Source: JAJDFU01 sp964641965
Lineage (GTDB): Bacteria; Bacteroidota; Bacteroidia; Chitinophagales; Saprospiraceae
DNA length: 64,000 bases
Direction of reading: 5' to 3'
Assembly (NCBI GenBank): GCA_964641965.1
Contig: CAZXLD010000006.1
Span: 1 to 64,000, forward strand
Both the position numbers and the translations under genes were made by a program. The notes beneath the pieces were generated by a model, which saw nothing but the letters and a program-made list of their open reading frames with translations, was not told where the DNA came from and did not search any database. The number at the start of each line of letters is the position of its first letter. Within the stretch, counting starts at the first letter, position 1. Shown in pieces: positions 47,516 to 55,447 of this stretch.

Positions 47516-49810
47516 ATGGCAGTATGGAATAGAATACGGGTTTATCAGATAGGGTTTCTTCGAGTCATTGGGTTAGCCTTCAGTTTGTTACTGTTGGGGA
47601 CCCCCAGTTTTGGAGAGCATATTATCGGCGGCATGTTTACGTATTCTTGTCTAGGATATTTAAACGGAGACCCTGCCTCCGGGGTTCGCGTATATCGGAT
47701 GACGCTCCGGGTTTATCGAGACTGTCAGGGAGGAGGATCGGACTTTGACTCAACTGGTGATCCCGCCCCAACTGCTACGGTAACCATTTACAGAGACGGC
47801 GTGTTTGCTCCCTTTGATACCAGGGCCCTGTTGCCTCCAACCGAGCGCATTGTAAATCCCGATCCTGGAAACCCATGCCTGGAAGTACCTACCACGATCT
47901 GTGTAGAAGAGGGGGTATATGAATTTGAACTTGAATTGCCAGTGAGCACCGAAGCCTATCATGTGGTGTACCAACGTTGCTGTCGTAACGCTACTATTAA
48001 CAACCTGGTTAATCCGGATGATGTAGGAGCGACTTTTGCAGTGACGATAACCCCAGAGGCACAGCAAGTTTGTAATAGCGCACCGGATTTCCAAAACCTC
48101 CCTCCTGTTGTTTTCTGTGTGAATAATCCATTTGCTTTTGATTTGGGAGCAACTGATCCGGAGGGAGATTCGTTGGTGTATAGCCTGTGCAGCCCCTGGG
48201 ACGGTGGAGGAAGGAATAACAGTCCAATTACGGATCCCAATGGGTTGGCTCCTGATCCGGATTTGCCTCCACCATTCAATTTTGTGCCCTTTATTACCCC
48301 GACCTACAGCGCCACTCAGCCATTGGGTACTAACGCCCAGTTGGATTTGGACCCGGCTTCGGGTTTGCTGGCTGGACTAGCCTCTCAACAAGGGCAATTT
48401 GTTATAGGCCTTTGCGTAGCTGAATACCGAAACGGTGTGTTACTTAGTGAGGTGCGACGGGAAATTCAAATCAATGCCGTACTATGTGACGAGGCATTGA
48501 CGGCAGCGGTGGAAAGTGACGGACTCGGGCCCAACGGCGAGTTCCTGATACGCAGCTGCGGATTACAGGATGTTTTTATTGAAAATCGAAGTGAAAGAGA
48601 AAGCCTGATTAGCGCCTATCGTTGGGAAATTGAGCTTGATACCGGCACCTTTATTGCCACTACCAAAGATCTTACGCTCACCTTCCCGGCTTCCGGGCAG
48701 TTTAGCGGACAATTAATCCTCAACCCGTCCGCTACGGCTACCTGCAGGGATACCGCTCAGCTTCAATTCGATATTTTCCCTGCACTGGAGGCCTCCGCCT
48801 CCGTTCAGTTTGATTCTTGCATATATGAGCCTATCGCTTTTCAAAGCCAGGTTGTGGCACCAGGGGGCGGGTTGCAGGTTAATTGGGATTTTGGAGATGG
48901 TTCTTTTTCCGATCAATCTGCTCCCGAGCACCTATATGCGCAGGCTGGAGCATATTTGGTAGCATTTACCGCTGCCGATCAAAATGGGTGTACCGACACC
49001 ATTCTGTTGGACATTGATTTTTTTCCAGTACCTCAAGCAATTACCCTAGAGGTGGAAAACGGATGCGTCCCACTAACCATAAGCCTTCCAACAGCTCCAA
49101 ATTGGCTTACAGATGATTACGTAATCCAATGGGATTTCGGGAACGGAGAAGTTTTAAATACCTGGCCCGATCAGTATACGTACCTGCAGTCCGGTATTTT
49201 TGATGTTCAATTTTCCATTTCGGGTCCTACGGGTTGTGCCCTCCAGCAAGATTTACCGGCGGTCGCAAATGTTCAGGTTTCGCCAATGGCCGATTTTTCT
49301 TTTAGCCCTAATCCTCCCGATTTTCTGGATCCTACTGTAAATTTCAGCGACAGGTCCACAGGGGCTCTGGGTTGGAGATGGGATTTTGGAGGTCTGGGGA
49401 GTTCCTTTCAGCAGAATCCGACCTTTACGTTTCCGGATACCGGCGCGTATGCCGTTTTTCTGGAAGTTGTTTCGGAAAACGGTTGTCTGGATACGGCTAC
49501 TACGATTGTTTCCATACTGGCACAGAATACCTATTTTTTGCCGAACGCCTTTACGCCAAACGGCGACCTATTGAATGACGTTTTCGTCGGTAAAGGGATA
49601 TTATCCGGTATAAAATCCTTCGATCTTTCTATCTGGAATCGTTGGGGAGAGCCCATTTTCTCTTCCTCGGATCCATTAACCGGATGGAATGGTCGGCGCA
49701 ATAACAATGGCAATCTTCAGCCGCAAGGTGTATACGTGTATATTGTTCAGTTTTTGGATATAAACGGAACAATGGTCAGAAAGAAAGGAGAGGTAATGCT
49801 GTTGCATTGA
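47516..49810 (+). CDS. large PKD-repeat adhesin-like protein, T9SS type B sorted
   Basis: 764 residues from the ATG at 47516. A signal peptide (about 12-35) is followed by a Bacteroidota-specific N-terminal domain (HIIGGMFTYSCLGY, MTLRVYRDCQGGG, YHVVYQRCCRNATINNLV) and a cadherin-like stretch (GATDPEGDSLVYSLCSP). PKD-like domains come next (VNWDFGDGSF, IQWDFGNGEV, WRWDFGGLGS). The C-terminus is the gliding-motility CHU_C/type B sorting domain (YFLPNAFTPNGDLLNDVF, IWNRWGEPIF, GWNGRRNNNG). It is cell-surface or secreted. A tandem paralogue follows 26 bases later. Confidence 0.92.
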   Translation: MAVWNRIRVYQIGFLRVIGLAFSLLLLGTPSFGEHIIGGMFTYSCLGYLNGDPASGVRVYRMTLRVYRDCQGGGSDFDSTGDPAPTATVTIYRDGVFAPFDTRALLPPTERIVNPDPGNPCLEVPTTICVEEGVYEFELELPVSTEAYHVVYQRCCRNATINNLVNPDDVGATFAVTITPEAQQVCNSAPDFQNLPPVVFCVNNPFAFDLGATDPEGDSLVYSLCSPWDGGGRNNSPITDPNGLAPDPDLPPPFNFVPFITPTYSATQPLGTNAQLDLDPASGLLAGLASQQGQFVIGLCVAEYRNGVLLSEVRREIQINAVLCDEALTAAVESDGLGPNGEFLIRSCGLQDVFIENRSERESLISAYRWEIELDTGTFIATTKDLTLTFPASGQFSGQLILNPSATATCRDTAQLQFDIFPALEASASVQFDSCIYEPIAFQSQVVAPGGGLQVNWDFGDGSFSDQSAPEHLYAQAGAYLVAFTAADQNGCTDTILLDIDFFPVPQAITLEVENGCVPLTISLPTAPNWLTDDYVIQWDFGNGEVLNTWPDQYTYLQSGIFDVQFSISGPTGCALQQDLPAVANVQVSPMADFSFSPNPPDFLDPTVNFSDRSTGALGWRWDFGGLGSSFQQNPTFTFPDTGAYAVFLEVVSENGCLDTATTIVSILAQNTYFLPNAFTPNGDLLNDVFVGKGILSGIKSFDLSIWNRWGEPIFSSSDPLTGWNGRRNNNGNLQPQGVYVYIVQFLDINGTMVRKKGEVMLLH

Positions 49811-49836
49811 TTTTAACGCTGCATTGAAAAACGCAT

Positions 49837-52119
49837 ATGAACTGGAAGAATACCCATATTTGGTCAGCTAAATTGTTGATTAGTACGCTGTTGATGGTTG
49901 GTGGACTCCACCTGAAAGGGGCTCACATTGTAGGTGGCGAGTTGAGCTATGTCTGTCTTGGAGGTGGCGATTATGAGTTTACCATGCGGGTTTATCGGGA
50001 TTGCAATTGTACCAATTGTGCCGATTTTGATCCCCAGGCTGTTTTCTCCATTTTTGTTTGCGATGGTCCCGGCTGCAGTTCGCTTGGCCAGGGAAGTTCA
50101 ATCTTTGATTTTACTACCCCCCTCTTGTCGATTCGGCAGGTGGCAGCACCGGATTATCCATGTTTGATACCACCAAATGTTTGTGTACAGGAAGCCACCT
50201 ATCGCTTCCGATTAAGCGACTTTAACATTCTGCTTCCCCCCGGCAACGTTACCTACCATGTCACCTACCAGCGTTGTTGCAGAAATGTAACGATTACAAA
50301 TCTGGTAGACCCAGGTAATACCGGATCCACTTACTCTGTAGAGATTAGCCCGGAGGCTCAGGCCAGTTGTAACAGCAGTCCTGTTTTTGATGAATTTCCG
50401 CCTACCGTCATTTGTGGGGGCCTGCCGTTCACGTTTGATCACAGCGCTACTGATCCGGATGGCGATTCCCTCGTCTATTATTTTGGCTCTCCGTTGACTG
50501 GTGGTGGACCCAATGTAGATCAAGGGTTGCTCAATACCTGTTTTGGAGCCCAACCGAACCCGGCCTGCCCGCCACCCTATCGAACCGTGCGCTTTCGAAC
50601 ACCTACTTACACGCCAGAGGAACCCCTGGGCGGTAATCCCGTAGTTCGTATTGATTCGTTGACCGGTTTAATAACGGGTACACCCCAGATTTTGGGACAG
50701 TTTGTGGTAGGAGTTTATGTAGAAGAATACCGGAATGGGCAGCTCATGGGACGGGTATACCGTGATTTTCAATTTAATGTGGCGAATTGTGATCCTACTA
50801 TCGTCGCCCAGATCCAATCAGATACAAGTCTTGCTGGTCAGGATTTTGTGGTTAACTCGTGTGGGAATAACGTGATTACGTTCGAAAACGAGAGCTTTCA
50901 AAGGCAGTTTGTGGAAAGTATTGCCTGGTCCTTCGAAGTCGCCCCCGGAGATACGCTGGTTAATAATGATTGGGAACCTACCATCACTTTCCCTGCCGAT
51001 GGCCAATACCAGGGGAATTTGATCCTGAATGAAGGTACCCTGTGTTCGGATACAGCTAAAATTACCGTCAACATTTTTCCTGAAGTAATTGCTGACTTTG
51101 AATTTGACTACGATACCTGTCGACCAGGTCCTGTCTTTTTTTCCGATCTGTCTTCAACCGGGAGCGATAGTTTGGTCAGCTGGCAATGGAGCTTTGGAGA
51201 TGGAACGGCAAGCAATACAGTCAATCCGGTCCATACCTATAGCGCTCCGGGCAGGATTCCCGTTTCCCTTGCTGTGATTGATGACAATGGTTGCGGTGCT
51301 CAGACCATTGAAGAAGTAGACTATTTTCCCATCCCGGCACTGCTAATCCTTGGACCGGGACCCTATTTGGTCTGTAACCCGGCGGATGTGTTTTTTGATA
51401 ACCTTTCCGAGCCCATCAATGATGATTATGATATTCTATGGGATTTTGGAGACGGAAATACCGGAACAGAGATCAGTCCTACCCATACCTACACCAGTCC
51501 GGGTACCTACACAGTAAGCCTGGAAGTAATTTCTCCGCTCGGATGCCAGACGGATACCCTATTCAATACTTTGGTTACGGTGTTGGAATCGCCGGCAGCC
51601 GGATTTTCCAGTAGCCCGGAAAGTCCCTCCAACCTGAACCCTGAAGTGGATTTCACCGATTTGTCAAGCCGGGCAGACAGTTGGTTGTGGAGCTTTGGTA
51701 CCGGAGATTTGTCCAGAGAGCGAAATCCAACCTATACCTACCCGGATACTGGGCTTTATCAGGTTATCCAGGTGGTCACTCACATTAATGGCTGCACCGA
51801 TACGGCGGCCTCTTTCATTGATATCCGGCCCGAAATCCGATATTTCCTTCCGAATGCCTTTACGCCCAACGGGGATGGGCTCAATGAAACGTATCGAGGA
51901 GAAGGTATTATGGAGGGAGCGCGGTCGTTTGAGATGACCATATGGAGTCGATGGGGGCAATTGATGTTCAAAACCTCTGATCCGGAGGAAGGGTGGAACG
52001 GAAAAGAACGCAATACGGGTAAAGAAGCGCCAAATGATGTCTATGTAGTCTTGGTCAATTATGTAGATCCTCGTGGTAATTCAGTTGAACTGAAAGGAAC
52101 AGCTACAGTAGTACGCTGA
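49837..52119 (+). CDS. large PKD-repeat adhesin-like protein, T9SS type B sorted (tandem paralogue)
   Basis: 760 residues. Same architecture as the preceding gene: signal peptide (about 8-28), N-terminal domain (HIVGGELSYVCLGGGDYEFT, MRVYRDCNC, YHVTYQRCCRNVTITNLV), cadherin-like SATDPDGDSLVYYFGSP, PKD domains (WQWSFGDGTA, ILWDFGDGNT, WLWSFGTGDL) and a C-terminal type B sorting domain (YFLPNAFTPNGDGLNETY, IWSRWGQLMF, GWNGKERNTG). Side by side with its paralogue and 26 bases apart, it is probably in the same transcript. Divergence is spread over the whole length, so the duplication is old. Confidence 0.92.
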   Translation: MNWKNTHIWSAKLLISTLLMVGGLHLKGAHIVGGELSYVCLGGGDYEFTMRVYRDCNCTNCADFDPQAVFSIFVCDGPGCSSLGQGSSIFDFTTPLLSIRQVAAPDYPCLIPPNVCVQEATYRFRLSDFNILLPPGNVTYHVTYQRCCRNVTITNLVDPGNTGSTYSVEISPEAQASCNSSPVFDEFPPTVICGGLPFTFDHSATDPDGDSLVYYFGSPLTGGGPNVDQGLLNTCFGAQPNPACPPPYRTVRFRTPTYTPEEPLGGNPVVRIDSLTGLITGTPQILGQFVVGVYVEEYRNGQLMGRVYRDFQFNVANCDPTIVAQIQSDTSLAGQDFVVNSCGNNVITFENESFQRQFVESIAWSFEVAPGDTLVNNDWEPTITFPADGQYQGNLILNEGTLCSDTAKITVNIFPEVIADFEFDYDTCRPGPVFFSDLSSTGSDSLVSWQWSFGDGTASNTVNPVHTYSAPGRIPVSLAVIDDNGCGAQTIEEVDYFPIPALLILGPGPYLVCNPADVFFDNLSEPINDDYDILWDFGDGNTGTEISPTHTYTSPGTYTVSLEVISPLGCQTDTLFNTLVTVLESPAAGFSSSPESPSNLNPEVDFTDLSSRADSWLWSFGTGDLSRERNPTYTYPDTGLYQVIQVVTHINGCTDTAASFIDIRPEIRYFLPNAFTPNGDGLNETYRGEGIMEGARSFEMTIWSRWGQLMFKTSDPEEGWNGKERNTGKEAPNDVYVVLVNYVDPRGNSVELKGTATVVR

Positions 52120-52169
52120 TTTTGGATTATTATTTCCAAGTAAATGGAGCATTAAATACAATTAATTTG

Positions 52170-52177
52170 TACCTTTG
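52170..52177 (+). promoter_or_regulatory. -7 promoter box of rplS
   Basis: TACCTTTG fits TAnnTTTG, 39 bases before the rplS ATG. No clear -33 TTG at the usual distance. Confidence 0.55.
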
Positions 52178-52216
52178 CACCGCTATAGAAGTAAGTAATT
52201 CACAAATAGCGGAGCC

Positions 52217-52573
52217 ATGGATGCCATTCAGTTTGTACACGAGCAATTATCAGAAAAAAAAGACCTTCCGGCCTTTAGAGCTGGAGATAATATCGAGGTA
52301 AGTTATCGCATTGTAGAAGGGGAGAAGGAGCGTATCCAGAAGTTCCGGGGTAATGTGATTCAGATTAAAGGAACCGGAGCAACCCGTACCTTTACCGTTC
52401 GCAAAATATCCAATGGAGTAGGGGTGGAGCGAATTTTTCCATTCACGTCTCCCAATATTGTCGGTATTGATGTCCTTAAAAGGGGCAAAGTACGTCGTGC
52501 GCGTCTGTACTACCTACGCGATCTAGTTGGAAAGAAAGCTCGTATCAAGGAGCGCAAATTTGTCAAGAGCTAG
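52217..52573 (+). CDS. rplS: 50S ribosomal protein L19
   Basis: 118 residues, full length. Diagnostic stretches: [60 protein letters not shown] and [20 protein letters not shown]. Stands alone, with its own promoter box and a strong terminator; the trmD and rimM genes often next to it elsewhere are absent here. Confidence 0.98.
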   Translation: MDAIQFVHEQLSEKKDLPAFRAGDNIEVSYRIVEGEKERIQKFRGNVIQIKGTGATRTFTVRKISNGVGVERIFPFTSPNIVGIDVLKRGKVRRARLYYLRDLVGKKARIKERKFVKS

Positions 52574-52600
52574 TCCTTTTTTTAATCTTTAGATAAAGGC

Positions 52601-52632
52601 AAAAAAGCCCGGTCGCTACGATCGGGCTTTTT
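52601..52632 (+). terminator. rho-independent terminator of rplS
   Basis: AAAAAAGCCCG / CGGGCTTTTTT stem with inner TCG-CTA-CGA, T-run included; 27 bases after the stop codon. Being A-flanked it could also act on the other strand. Confidence 0.85.
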
Positions 52633-52674
52633 TATTTTGCTTTTTTAATCTGTTGAACCCAATATTGGCAATTT

Positions 52675-54339
52675 ATGCGTTTCATCCTTGCCAGCTGGTT
52701 GGTCTTGTTCCACCTGCCGTTTTGTTCTTTTTGTGCGGGTCAGTTTGCATCCAGTACCAAAGCTACTTTTACCAGAGCGGATACCCTTCGAGGAATGCTT
52801 CGCCCTGAACGTACCTGCTACGACGTTACTTTTTATCGGTTGGAGGTAAAAGTGGACCCTTCCATTAAGTTTATCCAAGGTGCTGTGGATATACATTTTA
52901 CTGCTCAAACTGATTTCAGTAGGTTACAGCTTGATCTGTTCGACAATATGGAGATCCTGAACATTAGCTACCAGGGGCGATCACTGCCTTTTCAACGCGA
53001 GTTCAATGCCGTATTTATTACTTTCCCTCAGGTGAAAGCTGGACAAAACGGGGTGTTGACCGTCCAGTATGCAGGCAACCCAGTCGAGGCTGCCAATCCG
53101 CCTTGGGAAGGCGGGTTTGTATGGGCCGAAGATCGCTTAGGTCGGCCGTGGGTAGGAGTGGCTTGCCAAGGAATTGGGGCTAGTTTGTGGTGGCCTAATA
53201 AAGATCACCTCTCCGATGAACCCGATAGCATGGAAATCGAGTTGACCGTACCCGACTCCCTCATGGGGGTAAGTAATGGGCAGTTGGTTCAGGTCGAGGA
53301 AGAAGCGGGCTGGGCTACTTACCGTTGGAAAGTAAGTTATCCTATCAACAACTATGCGGTAACCGTCAATGTGGCCCGATACGCTCACCTAAAAGACGAG
53401 TATGAGTCGGAGAACCATGACGAAGCGTTGCCACTGGATTACTATGTGCTGTTTTACAACCGGAGGCGGGCCCTGGGGCATTTTGAGCAGGTTAAATCCA
53501 TCCTGGCTTGTTATGAGCAATACCTTGGCAAGTATCCCTTTTGGGAAGACGGCTTTGCCCTGGTGGAAACACCTTACCTGGGTATGGAGCACCAAAGTGC
53601 TATTGCTTATGGCAACAAATACATGCGCGGTTATCTGGGTGGAATGATTCCACCTGGAATGAACTGGGATTATGTTTTGGTACATGAAACCGGACATGAA
53701 TATTTCGGTAATGCAGTATCCATCAAAGACCTCAGCGAGATTTGGATTCATGAGTCCCTTACCACCTACCTCGAATCGCTCTACGTGGAATGCATGTATG
53801 GGGAAGCAGCAGCTTATTCCTATTTGCTTGGACAACGGTCTTATTTGGAAAACGAGGAGGCGATCCTTGGCCCTCCCGATGTCAATTGGGAAAATTGGGA
53901 TGCACCAGACCATTATTATAAAGGTGCACTTATGCTGCATAGCTTACGACAGGATATCGGACAGGATTCCCTCTGGTTTGGCCTATTGCGTACTTTTTAT
54001 GAAAAATTCAGGTACAAATCGGTTACAACGACTGACTGGATCAATTGGGTGAATGATACCACCGGACAGGATTACGGACCGTTTTTTGAACAGTACCTCC
54101 AATTTCCGGACCTTCCGGAATTGGATTATTCCCTCTTGGAAAAACCGGATGGCCTGGTTTTCAAAGCGCGATTCAAGGCTGATGTACCGAATTTTCACCA
54201 TCGAGTTACGGTTGCCGTCGGAGATGAGCTTTCCAGGTTGAAAATTGGCACAGCGTGGAAGGAATATTTCCTGGATAATGGTCGGCTTGACAATTTTCAA
54301 TTGCGTACGGATTTGGGCCTTTATATTGTTGATCCATAA
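52675..54339 (+). CDS. M1-family metallopeptidase (aminopeptidase N-like)
   Basis: 554 residues. A signal peptide (about 1-23) precedes an N-terminal saddle domain (about 45-230). The catalytic domain has LGMEHQSAIAYGNKYM (the GxMEN-type exopeptidase motif, here GMEHQ) and HETGHEYFGN with His337, Glu338 and His341; IHES supplies Glu360. The replacement of the usual GAMEN by GMEH is frequent in this Bacteroidota group. It lacks the long C-terminal helical domain of classical PepN. Likely periplasmic or secreted peptide trimming. No T9SS tail is seen. Confidence 0.93.
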   Translation: MRFILASWLVLFHLPFCSFCAGQFASSTKATFTRADTLRGMLRPERTCYDVTFYRLEVKVDPSIKFIQGAVDIHFTAQTDFSRLQLDLFDNMEILNISYQGRSLPFQREFNAVFITFPQVKAGQNGVLTVQYAGNPVEAANPPWEGGFVWAEDRLGRPWVGVACQGIGASLWWPNKDHLSDEPDSMEIELTVPDSLMGVSNGQLVQVEEEAGWATYRWKVSYPINNYAVTVNVARYAHLKDEYESENHDEALPLDYYVLFYNRRRALGHFEQVKSILACYEQYLGKYPFWEDGFALVETPYLGMEHQSAIAYGNKYMRGYLGGMIPPGMNWDYVLVHETGHEYFGNAVSIKDLSEIWIHESLTTYLESLYVECMYGEAAAYSYLLGQRSYLENEEAILGPPDVNWENWDAPDHYYKGALMLHSLRQDIGQDSLWFGLLRTFYEKFRYKSVTTTDWINWVNDTTGQDYGPFFEQYLQFPDLPELDYSLLEKPDGLVFKARFKADVPNFHHRVTVAVGDELSRLKIGTAWKEYFLDNGRLDNFQLRTDLGLYIVDP

Positions 54340-54515
54340 TCCATTCTATGATGCGGGTATAGGTAAAACAACCCTCTTGGAGCTGCAGTGTAATGGATAT
54401 TTCCCGTGCGTTACTACTCCCTATTCGGCAATGGCCACTTGTAATTAACCATTCCCATTTCTTACCCGGCAATCCTTTCCAGGTACAGGCCCGACTTTTT
54501 GTAGTTGGGAATCCT

Positions 54516-55445
54516 TCATAAGGTTGGACGGTACTGAACACCCCACCCAGCGTTGGCCTTTTCGCCGGCACCTAAGACCAGAAGACCATCTCCGGAATTC
54601 AGGCCGTCGATATTACTAGTCATTGGTTCAATGGCAATGGATGCTCGATCCGGAGGAATGAAAAACTGGACAAAAGGATATTTTCTTTCCTGATAGTAGG
54701 TTAAAAGGCCCCGCTCGTTTTCCAGTTGAACTTGGTGCTGATCGGTTTCCGCATCCAGTTTGAAGCAATTGTCCAGAATGGTTGATCCTAGGGGCGCACC
54801 ACCTGAAAAGTCACCATAGGCATACAACTTACCGGTGGGCAACATCCGTTCATCAATACCAACAAAATGGCAGGTAGGGATACGAAGCTTCCAGGATTCG
54901 AGCATCCCTTCCAACTGGAAGTACGGGTGCCAGCCCCAGCTTACCGGCATTTCTATAGTTCCAAGGTTAGTGACCTGGGTGTCGATCCAAAAGCCATCGG
55001 ACTGACTCAGGCGTATTTTTAGTTTTATTTCATAGTGAAAGGGGTAATTGGATGGAGGCTGGACGGGGCGGTGTACCAACTCGAGCATGCCATTTCCCTC
55101 CTCGAGCTTGTGATTGCTCACTTGAAAAGAGAGTTCGCCAAAAAAACCGTGAAGTGCATTTGAGGTATTGGAGTCATTAATGGGAAATTGATACGTTTCG
55201 CCTTTCCAGGTGAATTGACCGTCCGAAAGTCGATTAGGGAAGGGGAACAATAAATTCCCCTTCGCCCACCTGTTTAGCTTTAACTCCTGACCATTTGCTG
55301 CTCCGGCCAACAATTCCTTTCCATGCAGCCGGATTTGTTGAAGCGTTCCATGTTGGGGTACAAACGTACAGGAAAACTGTCCATCCTGTGACGAAAGTAC
55401 ATGAGCTTCATAGGGGTCAAATGGCTCGATTTGATAGTTGTACAT
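54516..55445 (-). CDS. aldose 1-epimerase (GalM-like)
   Basis: 309 residues with a galactose-mutarotase fold. Motifs: RWAKGNLLFPFPNRLSDGQF near 60-79, NALHGFFGEL near 98 (the substrate-binding histidine), WGWHPYFQLEG near 170-180 (second histidine) and VQFFIPPDRASIAIEPMTSN near 270 with the acid Glu. It interconverts sugar anomers. Only 2 bases separate it from the T9SS cargo gene upstream, and it shares a strand with trehalase, whose glucose product it could serve. Confidence 0.9.
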   Translation of the reverse strand: MYNYQIEPFDPYEAHVLSSQDGQFSCTFVPQHGTLQQIRLHGKELLAGAANGQELKLNRWAKGNLLFPFPNRLSDGQFTWKGETYQFPINDSNTSNALHGFFGELSFQVSNHKLEEGNGMLELVHRPVQPPSNYPFHYEIKLKIRLSQSDGFWIDTQVTNLGTIEMPVSWGWHPYFQLEGMLESWKLRIPTCHFVGIDERMLPTGKLYAYGDFSGGAPLGSTILDNCFKLDAETDQHQVQLENERGLLTYYQERKYPFVQFFIPPDRASIAIEPMTSNIDGLNSGDGLLVLGAGEKANAGWGVQYRPTL

Positions 55446-55447
55446 AG

